Assembly (NCBI GenBank): GCA_002391235.1
Contig: DGRX01000029.1
Span: 1 to 38,858, forward strand
Source: Treponema sp. UBA4377
GTDB taxonomy: Bacteria; Spirochaetota; Spirochaetia; Treponematales; Treponemataceae
Direction of reading: 5' to 3'
DNA length: 38,858 nucleotides
Positions within the stretch are counted from its first letter, which is position 1; every line of letters starts with the position of its first letter. The notes beneath the pieces are model-generated. The model was given only the letters and a program-made list of their open reading frames with translations. It was not told where the DNA came from and did no database searches. Positions 29,619-36,914 of the stretch are shown here, in pieces. The position numbers were made by a program, and so were the translations under genes.

Positions 29619-30638
29619 ATGAGCGCGCCAATTTATCTCTTTAGCGGCCCGGAAATCGGCGAACGAAGCGAAGCCGTGGCCGCCGTAAAAAGTTCCCTCA
29701 AAAAGAAGTTTGGAAGCTTGGAGGCCTACAGCTACTATTCGGTGGAGACGGAGCCCCAAAGCGCGCTCGTTCAATTGTATTCTGAATCCCTTTTTAGCGC
29801 GGCCACTTGCGTGGTTTACAACGGCGCCGAGACAATCAAAAAAAAGGAAGACATAGACAAGATTGCCGCTTGGGCCAACGGAGCGGGAGAGGCCAGCGTC
29901 TTGATTTTGGTCAGCGACGAAATTTCCTGCGACTCAAAGCTTGAAAAAATCATTCCAAAAGAAAACCGCAAGCAGTTTTGGGAAATGTTCGAGGACCGAA
30001 AAATTCCTTGGCTAAAAAATTATTTTTCAAAAAACGGTTTTTCGATTGACGACGAAGCTTGCGAGGAAATCTTGGAGCTGGTTGAGAACAACACGCAGGC
30101 GCTAAAAAGCGAGTGCTCGCGCTTTTTTGTTTGCTTTGAGCCTGGCGCGAGAATCACCGTTCAGAATGTGGAGCAATTGATTGAGCACAACCGCGAGGAA
30201 AGCGCCTTCACTCTTTTTGACGCGATGGCTGAACATTCAAAAAGCCCCGCCGAGCGATTGGAAAGCGCCTTGGGAATCTTGCAAAAAATCCGCCTTTCAA
30301 AGGACTCTTCCAGCGTGGCGCTTTTGGCCGGCCTTGCCTATTGCTTTAGGCGCTTGGAGGCCTGGCATAACTTGGAGCACGCGGGAAAGACCGACGACTT
30401 TAGCTTAAAGACAAGCGGCTTTGCAAGCAAAAAAAGCCGCTCGCAATTTTCGGCCGCGGCCAAAGTTTGGACTTTGGGACAGACGGTGGCCATAAAGGCC
30501 TTGATTTCGCGCGCGGACATGCAAATCCGTTCCGGCGGAAGCGGAATGGAAGACACGCTTTTGCAGACTATGATTTATTCAATTGTCGTAAAAAAGGGCG
30601 CCTCCCTGTCCGTTTGGGAAGACGGCTGGAGCGCGTAA
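29619..30638 (+). CDS. holA: DNA polymerase III delta subunit
   Basis: A 339-residue clamp-loader subunit. It has the delta pattern: IYLFSGPEIGERSEAVAAVK at the start, SLFSAATCVVYNGAETIKK, a central LVENNTQALKSECSRF, and a C-terminal collar domain (ESALGILQKIRLS... LAGLAYCFRRLEAWH). The start at 29619 is chosen because the upstream frame overlaps lexA; the ribosome site is weak. It is the last gene of the operon. Confidence 0.85.
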   Translation: MSAPIYLFSGPEIGERSEAVAAVKSSLKKKFGSLEAYSYYSVETEPQSALVQLYSESLFSAATCVVYNGAETIKKKEDIDKIAAWANGAGEASVLILVSDEISCDSKLEKIIPKENRKQFWEMFEDRKIPWLKNYFSKNGFSIDDEACEEILELVENNTQALKSECSRFFVCFEPGARITVQNVEQLIEHNREESAFTLFDAMAEHSKSPAERLESALGILQKIRLSKDSSSVALLAGLAYCFRRLEAWHNLEHAGKTDDFSLKTSGFASKKSRSQFSAAAKVWTLGQTVAIKALISRADMQIRSGGSGMEDTLLQTMIYSIVVKKGASLSVWEDGWSA

Positions 30639-30659
30639 GGCGGTAGAAGCCGCGCTTTG

Positions 30660-30881
30660 TCAAATGGCAAGCGCCGAAAGCTTTTCTTTTAGCGCCTTGA
30701 GCTCTTCCTCGGTGAACGTGAGGCCCTTGCCCATTTTTTGATGGTCGGGCGACCAAGGGCGCAAGTCGTATTTTGCGGGGCGGTCTCCCCACGCGACTTT
30801 GTTCAGCTCAAGGTTCCAGCCGCCCTTGCCGCTTGAAATCACGGCGACATTCTCTTCAATCTTAAACGAAAATTCGTCCAT
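30660..30881 (-). CDS. PC4/YdbC-like single-strand nucleic-acid-binding protein
   Basis: A 73-residue protein with VAVISSGKGGWNLELNKVAWGDRPAKYDLRPWSPDHQKMGKGLTFTEEELKAL. The KGW-x-ELN-x-V-W and KYDLRxWSPDxxKMGKG pattern is that of the bacterial PC4 (YdbC) family, which binds single-stranded DNA as a dimer. GGGGG lies 8-12 nt before the ATG. It converges on holA. Its role in the cell is not known. Confidence 0.85.
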   Translation of the reverse strand: MDEFSFKIEENVAVISSGKGGWNLELNKVAWGDRPAKYDLRPWSPDHQKMGKGLTFTEEELKALKEKLSALAI

Positions 30882-30899
30882 AAATAACCCCCAAAAATG

Positions 30900-30951
30900 C
30901 CGCTATTCGCGCAAGCTTGGTCGCGCGCGCGAATGTTGCGGTTTATGCGGC
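30900..30951 (+). repeat. Palindromic intergenic repeat, family P1, copy 3
   Basis: A 52 bp copy with arms CCGC / TTCGCGC and GCGCGAA / GCGG around an AAGCTTGG loop, ending GTTTATGCGGC. It is 45/52 identical to copy 2. It starts 19 bp before the YdbC-like gene on the opposite side. Confidence 0.75.
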
Positions 30952-30956
30952 AATCC

Positions 30957-30985
30957 ATCGCTTGTTGTTTTTGAAGCGATTTTCT
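30957..30985 (+). terminator. Terminator-like hairpin
   Basis: ATCGCTT / AAGCGAT (30957-30963, 30974-30980) followed by TTTTC, directly after repeat P1 copy 3. No plus-strand gene ends nearby, so its use is unclear. Confidence 0.4.
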
Positions 30986-31052
30986 TGCCTCTAATAAGAT
31001 AGCGCTTTTATTCATTTTTTTCATCTTTTTTTCGCGCTTTTATAAAAAAAAG

Positions 31053-31081
31053 TTGATTTTAATGGGGAACTGTGTTAAAAT
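31053..31081 (+). promoter_or_regulatory. Promoter of the lipoprotein-LysM operon
   Basis: TTGATT (31053-31058), 17 bp spacer, TAAAAT (31076-31081). The AT-rich leader of about 36 nt ends with GGAGG. Confidence 0.55.
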
Positions 31082-31123
31082 ATACTATATTATTTAAAAG
31101 ACAGCACTTTTGGAGGAAAGTTG

Positions 31124-32119
31124 ATGAAGAAAATTGTTTTGCTTTTCTGCGTCGCTTTTGCGTTTGCGTTTGCCTCGTGCAAATCAACTACGCAGGAAAC
31201 TGATAACGGCGCCGCCAGCCTTGTTGACGGACAAATTGAAGCTGAGGACGACGGTTCAGCTTCTGGTCAAGTGGAGAGCGCCGGCCAAAGCGAAAGCCAA
31301 GACACGTTGGCCTCTGTTGAGTCTTCCCGCCAGGCGGCGATTGACGCTGGCGCAAAGGACATGTACGGAACAGCCTTCGCCGCCAATGACGTCGCTTTGG
31401 AAGCGTTGAAGGCTCTCAACGACGGAAAGGATCACGGCAAGGAATACAGCGAGCTAAAGGCCCGCTACGACGCTTTGGCCGCCGCCGCCAAAGCCAAAAA
31501 GCTAAAGGAGCGAATAGACAACGAAGGCTTGGCCAAGAACGCCCAGGCCGACTACGACGCCGGCGAAAAGGCCATTGCTGAATTTGACGAGCTTGTAGCC
31601 GTTCCCGTAACTCCGGGCCAGACGCTCAACAAAAAGGCGACGGAAGCCTACAACGCTTACTACGCCGTTTACTTTAAGTCTTACAAAAAGTTCGCCCTTG
31701 AGGAGCGCAAGAACGCGGTTTCAAAGAAAAAGGAAGCCGACGCCGTAAAGGCTCAGATTGCCCGCAAAGACGAATACAAGGGCTGCGCGGACTTGATTCT
31801 CAAAGGAGACCAGCAGTTCTCAACTTCAAATCCTGAGGGAGCCTACAACAGCTACAAGGAAGCCGCCGCGAATTTTGACGCGTTGGCCAAGGACGTAGCC
31901 GCAAAGCGCGCCGAAGCCCAAAAGGCCATCGACGAAGCCAAGGCAAAGGTTGCGGCTTCAAACGAATACGCCGCGCAGGCCGATATCGAAAAGCCGCTTG
32001 GCGACGAGCCTGTTGCCGGAATCGAAGCCGAAGACACAGTTCTTTTGGAAAAAGACGAGTTTGAGAATCCCGAAGAAAAGATTATCAAAATTGACGAAAG
32101 CGTTCAGGGGGCTAACTAA
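31124..32119 (+). CDS. Lipoprotein with Ala/Lys-rich helical body
   Basis: A 331-residue protein with a lipoprotein signal (MKKIVLLFCVAFAFAFASC, lipidation expected on Cys19). An acidic, Ser/Gln-rich linker (about 20-65) is followed by long Ala/Lys/Glu-rich helical repeats (ALKALNDGKDH, YDALAAAAKAKKLKERI, AYNSYKEAAANFDALAKDVAAKRAEAQKAIDEAK), probably a coiled coil. Some segments (FSTSNPEGAYNSYKEAAANF) resemble TPR-like repeats, as does the next protein. GGAGG lies 7 nt before the ATG. The stop overlaps the next start (TAATG). I do not recognise a named family; a periplasmic scaffold is a guess. Confidence 0.8.
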   Translation: MKKIVLLFCVAFAFAFASCKSTTQETDNGAASLVDGQIEAEDDGSASGQVESAGQSESQDTLASVESSRQAAIDAGAKDMYGTAFAANDVALEALKALNDGKDHGKEYSELKARYDALAAAAKAKKLKERIDNEGLAKNAQADYDAGEKAIAEFDELVAVPVTPGQTLNKKATEAYNAYYAVYFKSYKKFALEERKNAVSKKKEADAVKAQIARKDEYKGCADLILKGDQQFSTSNPEGAYNSYKEAAANFDALAKDVAAKRAEAQKAIDEAKAKVAASNEYAAQADIEKPLGDEPVAGIEAEDTVLLEKDEFENPEEKIIKIDESVQGAN

Positions 32120-32808
32120 TGAAAAAAGTCGCATTTATTTTGGCTTTGGCCATGGCCTTTAGCGCCTTTGCCGCAAGCTACAAAAACAACACTTACCAAA
32201 AGCTTGCCAACGAATACACAAAAAAAGCCGAGGCCGCTCTTGACGCCGGCGAATACGCGTTGAGCGAAGAGTACGCCGCCAAGGCCGCCGAAAACGCCGA
32301 GCTTTCAAAGGCTTACATCGACAAAATGCTGGCTCAAGGCAACGCCGAAAAGGCCATCGCCGAGGCCAAGAAAAAGTTGGATTGGGCAAAAAGCGTAAAC
32401 GCCGACAAGACGTTCCCCACGGCTTATTCCGCCGCCGAGGAAGCTTTTTCCAACGCCAACACCGCTTATGACAAGGGCGACTACCTAAGCGCCGTGCAGT
32501 ACGCAAAAGCCGTAAACGACGCGCTTAACGGCGTTCGCGAAGTGACTCCGCTTCCGCAATTCTATGTCGTCCGCCCGTGGGCCGAGACAAAGGACTGCTA
32601 CTGGAACATCAGCGGCCGCAAGTACGTTTACAACAATCCGCTTTTGTGGGAAAACCTTTACAACGCCAACAAGAGCAAGATGCCGCGTCCCAACGACCCC
32701 AACTTGATTCTTCCCGGAATGAAAATGGAAATCCCAAGCATTTCCGGCGAGTTGCGCGAAGGAACATACAGCCCCAACAAGGACTATGAGCCGTTCAACG
32801 CAAAGTAA
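32119..32808 (+). CDS. Exported LysM-domain protein with helical repeats
   Basis: A 229-residue protein with a signal peptide (MKKVAFILALAMAFSAFA). Helical repeats (YTKKAEAALDAGEYALSEEYAAKAAENAELSKAY; AYDKGDYLSAVQYAKAVNDAL) fill the middle. The C-terminal ~60 residues are a LysM-like domain (YVVRPWAETKDCYWNISGR... NPLLWENLYNANKSKMPRPNDPNLILPGMKMEIP), expected to bind peptidoglycan. It is translationally coupled to the lipoprotein and shares its repeat style, so the two may form an envelope complex anchoring outer membrane or scaffold to the wall. No catalytic domain is present. Confidence 0.85.
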   Translation: MKKVAFILALAMAFSAFAASYKNNTYQKLANEYTKKAEAALDAGEYALSEEYAAKAAENAELSKAYIDKMLAQGNAEKAIAEAKKKLDWAKSVNADKTFPTAYSAAEEAFSNANTAYDKGDYLSAVQYAKAVNDALNGVREVTPLPQFYVVRPWAETKDCYWNISGRKYVYNNPLLWENLYNANKSKMPRPNDPNLILPGMKMEIPSISGELREGTYSPNKDYEPFNAK

Positions 32809-32812
32809 TTGC

Positions 32813-32952
32813 AAGCCGCAATTTCGGCGCGATAATATTGATCGCGCCGAAAAAGGAACGAGTCAAGGCTTTAAGCGAAGCGTGCCTTGATTGACAGCCC
32901 GCGCGAGCGGGCCGTTGAATCGTTTCCTATATCAAAATGACGCGCGCGTCAT
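32813..32952. repeat. Mosaic palindromic intergenic element, copy M2
   Basis: It contains TTTCGGCGCGAT / ATCGCGCCGAAA (32822-32833, 32841-32852), GTCAAGGC-TTTAAGCGAAGCG-T-GCCTTGA (32862-32890; 28 of 29 bases as in M1), GCCCGC-GCGA-GCGGGC (32897-32912), an imperfect outer pairing of GGAACGA with TCGTTTCC, and the perfect palindrome ATGACGCG/CGCGTCAT (32937-32952), which includes the galK stop codon. The same modules occur in M1 in a different order. Confidence 0.7.
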
Positions 32953-34169
32953 ACCGTTCCTACACCGTCGCTGGGCGAGCAGGCAAAGAAGCCCGCGTCG
33001 TGGCCGATTTTGTCGGTGTAGATTTTTTGAACGTTTTTGATAAAGACGTCAACTTTGTCTTTGTGGACAATCGCGATCGCGCAGCCGCCAAAGCCCGCGC
33101 CTGTCATTCTGGCTCCGATGCAGCCTTCTTGCGCGTTGGCGGTGTCGGCCAAGGTGTCCAATTCGATTCCAGTCACCTCGTAGTCGTCGCGAAGCGAGGC
33201 GTGCGATTGTCGCAAAAGCTCTCCCAGCTCTTTTAGGTTTCCGGCCTTAAGGGCGGCGACTGCTTTTAGAACGCGTTCGTTTTCGCTTACGACATGGCGC
33301 GCGCGGCGCAAGATTGTTTGGTCCTTTATGCAAGAGGAAACTTGCGCGAATTGTTCCAACGTAAGCGCGCAAAGGTTTGGCAAGTAGCGCGTGTTTGAAA
33401 AAGCGCCCGCCGGCAAGGGGAGCGCCGCCTCTTTTAGTTGGGCAAGCGCCTTTTCGCATTCGCTCCTTCTTTCGTTGTATTTCGAATCGGCCAGTTGGCG
33501 CTTTTTCTTTGTGTTCATGACGACAAAGCGGTAGTCTCCCATTACAAGGGGAACGTATTCATAGTCGAGAGTCGCGCAGTCCAAGAGTTCGGCGGTTTTG
33601 TCTTTTGCCGTCGCGATTATGAACTGGTCCATGATTCCGCAGTTTACGTTCATAAATTCGTGCTCGCTTTGCTGTCCAATAAGCGCGATGTCTTTGCGCG
33701 AAATTCCAAAGCCAAAAAGCTCCGACACGGCGTAGGCAAAGCCGCATTCCAAGGCGCTTGACGACGAGATTCCTCCAGCCGGCGGAACGGTTGAAGAAAT
33801 CAAGACTTCAAAGCCGCAAGGAAGCTTGCAGCCCCTGCGCTTGATGATGCTAAGAATTCCGTTAAGGTAGTTGGCGTAGCCGTTTTCCTTTTTGTAGGCA
33901 AAGTCTTCGTTCGCGTCAAAGACAAAAGTTCCGTCAAACTGCAAGTCGTTGTAAATGATTTTTGTGTCGTTTCTTTTTCGGATGGCGAAATACATGTAGC
34001 GGTCGATTGCGGCCGGAAAAACTTTTCCGCCGTTGTAGTCGATGTGTTCGCCGATGATGTTTATGCGGGCAGGGGAAGCGAACAGTTGAACGCCATCCGT
34101 GGAAGCGTAAATTTTCTTAAAGGCGGCCAAAAAAGACTCGCGGTCAAATGTTTCTGAAGCGTTTTCCAT
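32949..34169 (-). CDS. galK: Galactokinase
   Basis: A 406-residue GHMP kinase. It shows ASPARINIIGEHIDYNGGKVFPAAID (substrate and galactokinase signature), the ATP loop TVPPAGGISSSSALE, MDQFIIA and a C-terminal ARMTGAGFGGCAIAI. It phosphorylates galactose. The start at 34169 follows TTGACT-N16-TATAAT by 7 nt with no Shine-Dalgarno; the long upstream frame to 34442 overlaps another gene and has no galactokinase similarity. No other gal gene is adjacent. Its stop codon is inside a 16 bp palindrome. Confidence 0.94.
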   Translation of the reverse strand: MENASETFDRESFLAAFKKIYASTDGVQLFASPARINIIGEHIDYNGGKVFPAAIDRYMYFAIRKRNDTKIIYNDLQFDGTFVFDANEDFAYKKENGYANYLNGILSIIKRRGCKLPCGFEVLISSTVPPAGGISSSSALECGFAYAVSELFGFGISRKDIALIGQQSEHEFMNVNCGIMDQFIIATAKDKTAELLDCATLDYEYVPLVMGDYRFVVMNTKKKRQLADSKYNERRSECEKALAQLKEAALPLPAGAFSNTRYLPNLCALTLEQFAQVSSCIKDQTILRRARHVVSENERVLKAVAALKAGNLKELGELLRQSHASLRDDYEVTGIELDTLADTANAQEGCIGARMTGAGFGGCAIAIVHKDKVDVFIKNVQKIYTDKIGHDAGFFACSPSDGVGTV

Positions 34170-34176
34170 GGTTTGC

Positions 34177-34204
34177 ATTATAACGGAACAGCGGCAAAAG
34201 TCAA
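34177..34204 (-). promoter_or_regulatory. Promoter of galK
   Basis: Minus strand: TTGACT (34204-34199), 16 bp spacer, TATAAT (34182-34177), 7 nt before the ATG, predicting a leaderless mRNA. Confidence 0.7.
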
Positions 34205-34285
34205 GGAAAATTTGCTCAACCGGTTGCACAAAATGACAAATTTTTTTGTTTTTTTCTTTTCTCAACAAACCTCGCTCCGAAAAAA

Positions 34286-35056
34286 TCAGCGTTTTTCTTG
34301 TTTTATGTTGAATTTTTTTATGTAAAAGACCGTAAAGTCTTCTATTCGTCCGATGAATTGCCGCTCGATTTCGGCGATTACAAAGGGGATGCGCGGCGCG
34401 CGAATTCCGCCCAAGGCGTAAACGTAGTATTCGTCGTTCCACTCAAAGCAGCAAATGCCCGCGATCATGTTGCCGGCTTTTACGGCTTTGAGCGACTTCC
34501 ACATCAAGGGCGTGACGTTTTTTTGATGAAAGTAAAAGCCGTCGTTTCCCCATTCGATTTCCAATTCAGAGTTGTAGTCGGAAAGCATGTCCATTTTTAG
34601 ATGCGAGCCGATTTGGATGTATCCTTGCGCGTCGTTTCTATAAGTTTGCTCCACCAAGGGAAAGAGGTTTTTGCTGGACTCTTTTTTTTCGTCGGTGTAA
34701 ATGATTTCTTTGTAAAGGTTTATGTCCTCAAAAATTTTCACAGCTTGGCTGATTATGCTTTGGTTTGAGCTTTTGGGCATTTTGTAAATGATTTCGGCCA
34801 AGTAGTTGGCGTTGATGTCCTTTGCGATTTTAAGAACCTTGTCCGCGTAAACGTTAATGCCTTCGTTTAGGCTGGCGTTCTTGACTTTGCGAATGTTTCG
34901 GATTACGATTTTTCCGTCCTGCAAATTCTTTATTTCTTTTTGCTTCCATTCCGACGCGAATGAAGGGGGAAGCGGCGAGCCTTGCGCGAAAATTGGAGCC
35001 GCAAACTGTAGCGCGATAATGGCGGAAAAAGCCGCGGACAACAAGCGTTTTTTCAT
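34286..35056 (-). CDS. Secreted protein of unknown function (possibly DUF6675-like)
   Basis: A 256-residue protein with a clear signal peptide (MKKRLLSAAFSAIIALQFAAPIFA, cleavage near 24/25) and no further membrane segment. Mixed alpha/beta sequence follows, with KNLQDGKIVIRNIRKVKN near 42-60, YIQIGSHLKMDMLSDYNSELEIEWGNDGFYFHQKN near 140-175 and an Arg/Lys-rich C-terminus. It resembles spirochaete-restricted secreted proteins I associate with DUF6675, but this is from memory and unverified. The promoter -10 box ends 6 nt before the ATG. It is divergent from the pyrophosphatase gene. Confidence 0.75.
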   Translation of the reverse strand: MKKRLLSAAFSAIIALQFAAPIFAQGSPLPPSFASEWKQKEIKNLQDGKIVIRNIRKVKNASLNEGINVYADKVLKIAKDINANYLAEIIYKMPKSSNQSIISQAVKIFEDINLYKEIIYTDEKKESSKNLFPLVEQTYRNDAQGYIQIGSHLKMDMLSDYNSELEIEWGNDGFYFHQKNVTPLMWKSLKAVKAGNMIAGICCFEWNDEYYVYALGGIRAPRIPFVIAEIERQFIGRIEDFTVFYIKKFNIKQEKR

Positions 35057-35062
35057 GCGACA

Positions 35063-35091
35063 ATTATAGCGAGCCGCTCGCGTTTTTTCAA
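35063..35091 (-). promoter_or_regulatory. Promoter of the secreted hypothetical gene
   Basis: Minus strand: TTGAAA (35091-35086), 17 bp spacer, TATAAT (35068-35063), 6 nt before the ATG. GCCGCT / AGCGGC (35073-35078, 35091-35096) forms an inverted repeat across it and lies 6 bp from the divergent ppaC -35 box. Confidence 0.7.
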
Positions 35092-35102
35092 GCGGCTTGT
35101 TA

Positions 35103-35131
35103 TTGCGTGGATGCAAAAATCTTAGTATAAT
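35103..35131 (+). promoter_or_regulatory. Promoter of ppaC
   Basis: TTGCGT (35103-35108), 17 bp spacer, TATAAT (35126-35131). Transcription should start about 4 nt before the ATG at 35142. Confidence 0.65.
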
Positions 35132-35141
35132 GTATGGCGCA

Positions 35142-36794
35142 ATGGAAAAGACTGTTTATATTTTTGGCCACAAAAATCCTGACACGGACGCGGTTGTCGC
35201 CGCCGCCGCTTACGCCAAATTAAAAGAGCTTTTAGGCTATGACAATTACATCGCCGCCAGGGCCGGCCATTTAAGCCCGCAAACCGAATACATTTTCAAT
35301 AAATTCAAGATCAAGGCTCCGGAATATGTCGCTGAGTTGAACCCCAAAACCGCCTTTTACATGACCGGCGGCTGCGCGACGGTAAACGAAAATTCCTCGC
35401 TTTGGGAAGCGCTAAAAAAAATCGACTCCGCTCAAAACCAAGTGCTTCCGGTTGTTGACGACAAGGGCTACTACAAAAGCCTCTTGCACTACAACGAGTT
35501 TGCAAAAAACGTTTTGCTTTTGATGAACCCCGAAAAGAAAACTCCGGTGACGACAAGCATCGACCTAATAATGAAGACGATGAAGGCGCAGCCGATTATC
35601 GTCAAGAACCAGGCGGAACTTTTTAAGGCCAGCATTTTGGTAGGCTCGTCGGCCACCGAAAGCTTTGTGCACAAGCTGGAACAGCACAAGTCCGAGCAAA
35701 TGGTCGTCATCGCCTCCAACCGGCCTGAGATTCACGAGCAGTGCATAGACGCAGGCGTCCGCCTTTTGGTTTTGACCAGCGGCCACGTTCTTTCAAAGGA
35801 GCTTCGCGACAAGGCCGAAAAAAACGGCGTCAGCGTAATCATTTCGCCATACGGAACGTCGTCAACGTCAATGCTTATCGCGTACTCAACGCCGGTAATC
35901 GTGATGGCCGACCGTTCGATTCCTGCCGTAAAGGCGGACGACACGATTGGAAAAATCAAGCCGCTTTTGCGCGAGTCTCCCTGCCGCTGCCTGCCTGTCG
36001 TTGACAATGACTACAAGGTTGTTGGCGTGATCTCGGAAAGCGATTTGCTTCGCGAGCCAAATGTGGAATTGGTTTTTGTTGACCACAACGAGGCAAGCCA
36101 AGCGGTCGAAGGCTTTGAGCACTACAAGCTTTTGGAAGTCATCGACCACCACCGCATCGGAACGCTAAGCACAAAAAATCCGATCACTTTCATCAACAAG
36201 CCTGTCGGCTCAACTTCGACTTTGATAACAGGGCTTTTCCGCGAAAATAAAATTTCGATTCCTCTTGAAACCGCCCAGCTTTTGCTCTGCGGAATTTTAA
36301 GCGACACGCTTATACTTAAGTCGACGACGACGACGGACGTTGACCGCGAGGCTGTCGAGTATTTGAGCGCGATCACAAACCTTGACCCGCAAGCGCTGGG
36401 CGAAGAAATCATCCGCGCCGGAAGCAGCATTGTCGGCCGCGGCGCTAAAGAGGTTATAAACCAAGACCTTAAGGAATACACGGAAGGAAAAATTTCTTAT
36501 ACCGTCAGCCAAATTGAAGTTGACAACACGCGCGACGTGTTGAGCCGCAAAAAAGAATTTTTGGACATTCTTGAATCAAGCCGCGTCGCCTCAAAACGCG
36601 CCTTCGCCGCGCTTTTGGTCACCGACATAACAAAGCTTGACTCGATAATGCTTTTGGCCGTTGACGCAAAGTACAATTCGCTCTTTAGCTATCCAAAGGT
36701 CGAGGACGACGTCTATTACTTAAAGGGCGTCGTCTCGCGCAAAAAGCAGCTTATTCCCATGCTGACCGAACTCTTGGCCAGCGCCGCGGAGTAG
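35142..36794 (+). CDS. ppaC: Manganese-dependent inorganic pyrophosphatase with CBS and DRTGG regulatory domains
   Basis: A 550-residue family II pyrophosphatase. The DHH catalytic domain is split: GHKNPDTDAVVAA (9-21) lies at the N-terminus, and FVDHNEASQA and LLEVIDHHRIGT resume after an insert of about 240 residues. The insert has CBS (NSSLWEALKKIDSAQNQVLPVVDDKGYY), DRTGG (VGSSATESFVHKLEQHKSEQMVVIASNR) and CBS (IKPLLRESPCRCLPVVDNDYKVVGVISESDLL) segments. A C-terminal DHHA2 domain has VVSRKKQLIP. It hydrolyses PPi. CBS inserts in this family respond to adenine nucleotides, and the DRTGG type to diadenosine polyphosphates. The start at 35142 is preferred over ATG 35130, which overlaps the -10 box. 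Confidence 0.93.
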   Translation: MEKTVYIFGHKNPDTDAVVAAAAYAKLKELLGYDNYIAARAGHLSPQTEYIFNKFKIKAPEYVAELNPKTAFYMTGGCATVNENSSLWEALKKIDSAQNQVLPVVDDKGYYKSLLHYNEFAKNVLLLMNPEKKTPVTTSIDLIMKTMKAQPIIVKNQAELFKASILVGSSATESFVHKLEQHKSEQMVVIASNRPEIHEQCIDAGVRLLVLTSGHVLSKELRDKAEKNGVSVIISPYGTSSTSMLIAYSTPVIVMADRSIPAVKADDTIGKIKPLLRESPCRCLPVVDNDYKVVGVISESDLLREPNVELVFVDHNEASQAVEGFEHYKLLEVIDHHRIGTLSTKNPITFINKPVGSTSTLITGLFRENKISIPLETAQLLLCGILSDTLILKSTTTTDVDREAVEYLSAITNLDPQALGEEIIRAGSSIVGRGAKEVINQDLKEYTEGKISYTVSQIEVDNTRDVLSRKKEFLDILESSRVASKRAFAALLVTDITKLDSIMLLAVDAKYNSLFSYPKVEDDVYYLKGVVSRKKQLIPMLTELLASAAE

Positions 36795-36841
36795 CAACTA
36801 GTCAAGGCGCGCTTCGCTCAAGGCCTTGACTAGTTGCTTTT
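36794..36841. terminator. Long hairpin between convergent ppaC and guaA
   Basis: GCAACTAGTCAAGGC (36794-36808) pairs perfectly with GCCTTGACTAGTTGC (36823-36837); TTTT follows. The stem begins with the last base of the ppaC stop codon. Its upper part and loop are the GTCAAGGC repeat of M1 and M2 in inverted orientation. An 18 bp part (36813-36830) recurs at 36891-36908. Confidence 0.8.
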
Positions 36842-36870
36842 GCGGGTGTTTGCAAAAGCATACACCCGCA
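36841..36870. repeat. Second hairpin in the ppaC-guaA gap
   Basis: TGCGGGTGT / ACACCCGCA (9 bp) with an inner TGC-AAAA-GCA stem. No T-run follows on either side. Confidence 0.6.
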
Positions 36871-36890
36871 ATAACTTGCTCAATTCACGT

Positions 36891-36908
36891 TTCGCTCAAG
36901 GCCTTGAC
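36891..36908 (-). repeat. Partial copy of the GTCAAGGC palindromic repeat
   Basis: TTCGCTCAAGGCCTTGAC, identical to 36813-36830, immediately before the guaA stop codon. Only one arm of the hairpin is present. Confidence 0.6.
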
Positions 36909-36914
36909 ACGACT

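Noticed and set aside
34170..34442. N-terminal extension of the galK frame
   Set aside because: It overlaps the secreted hypothetical gene, is Arg-rich without similarity to galactokinase, and includes the galK promoter.
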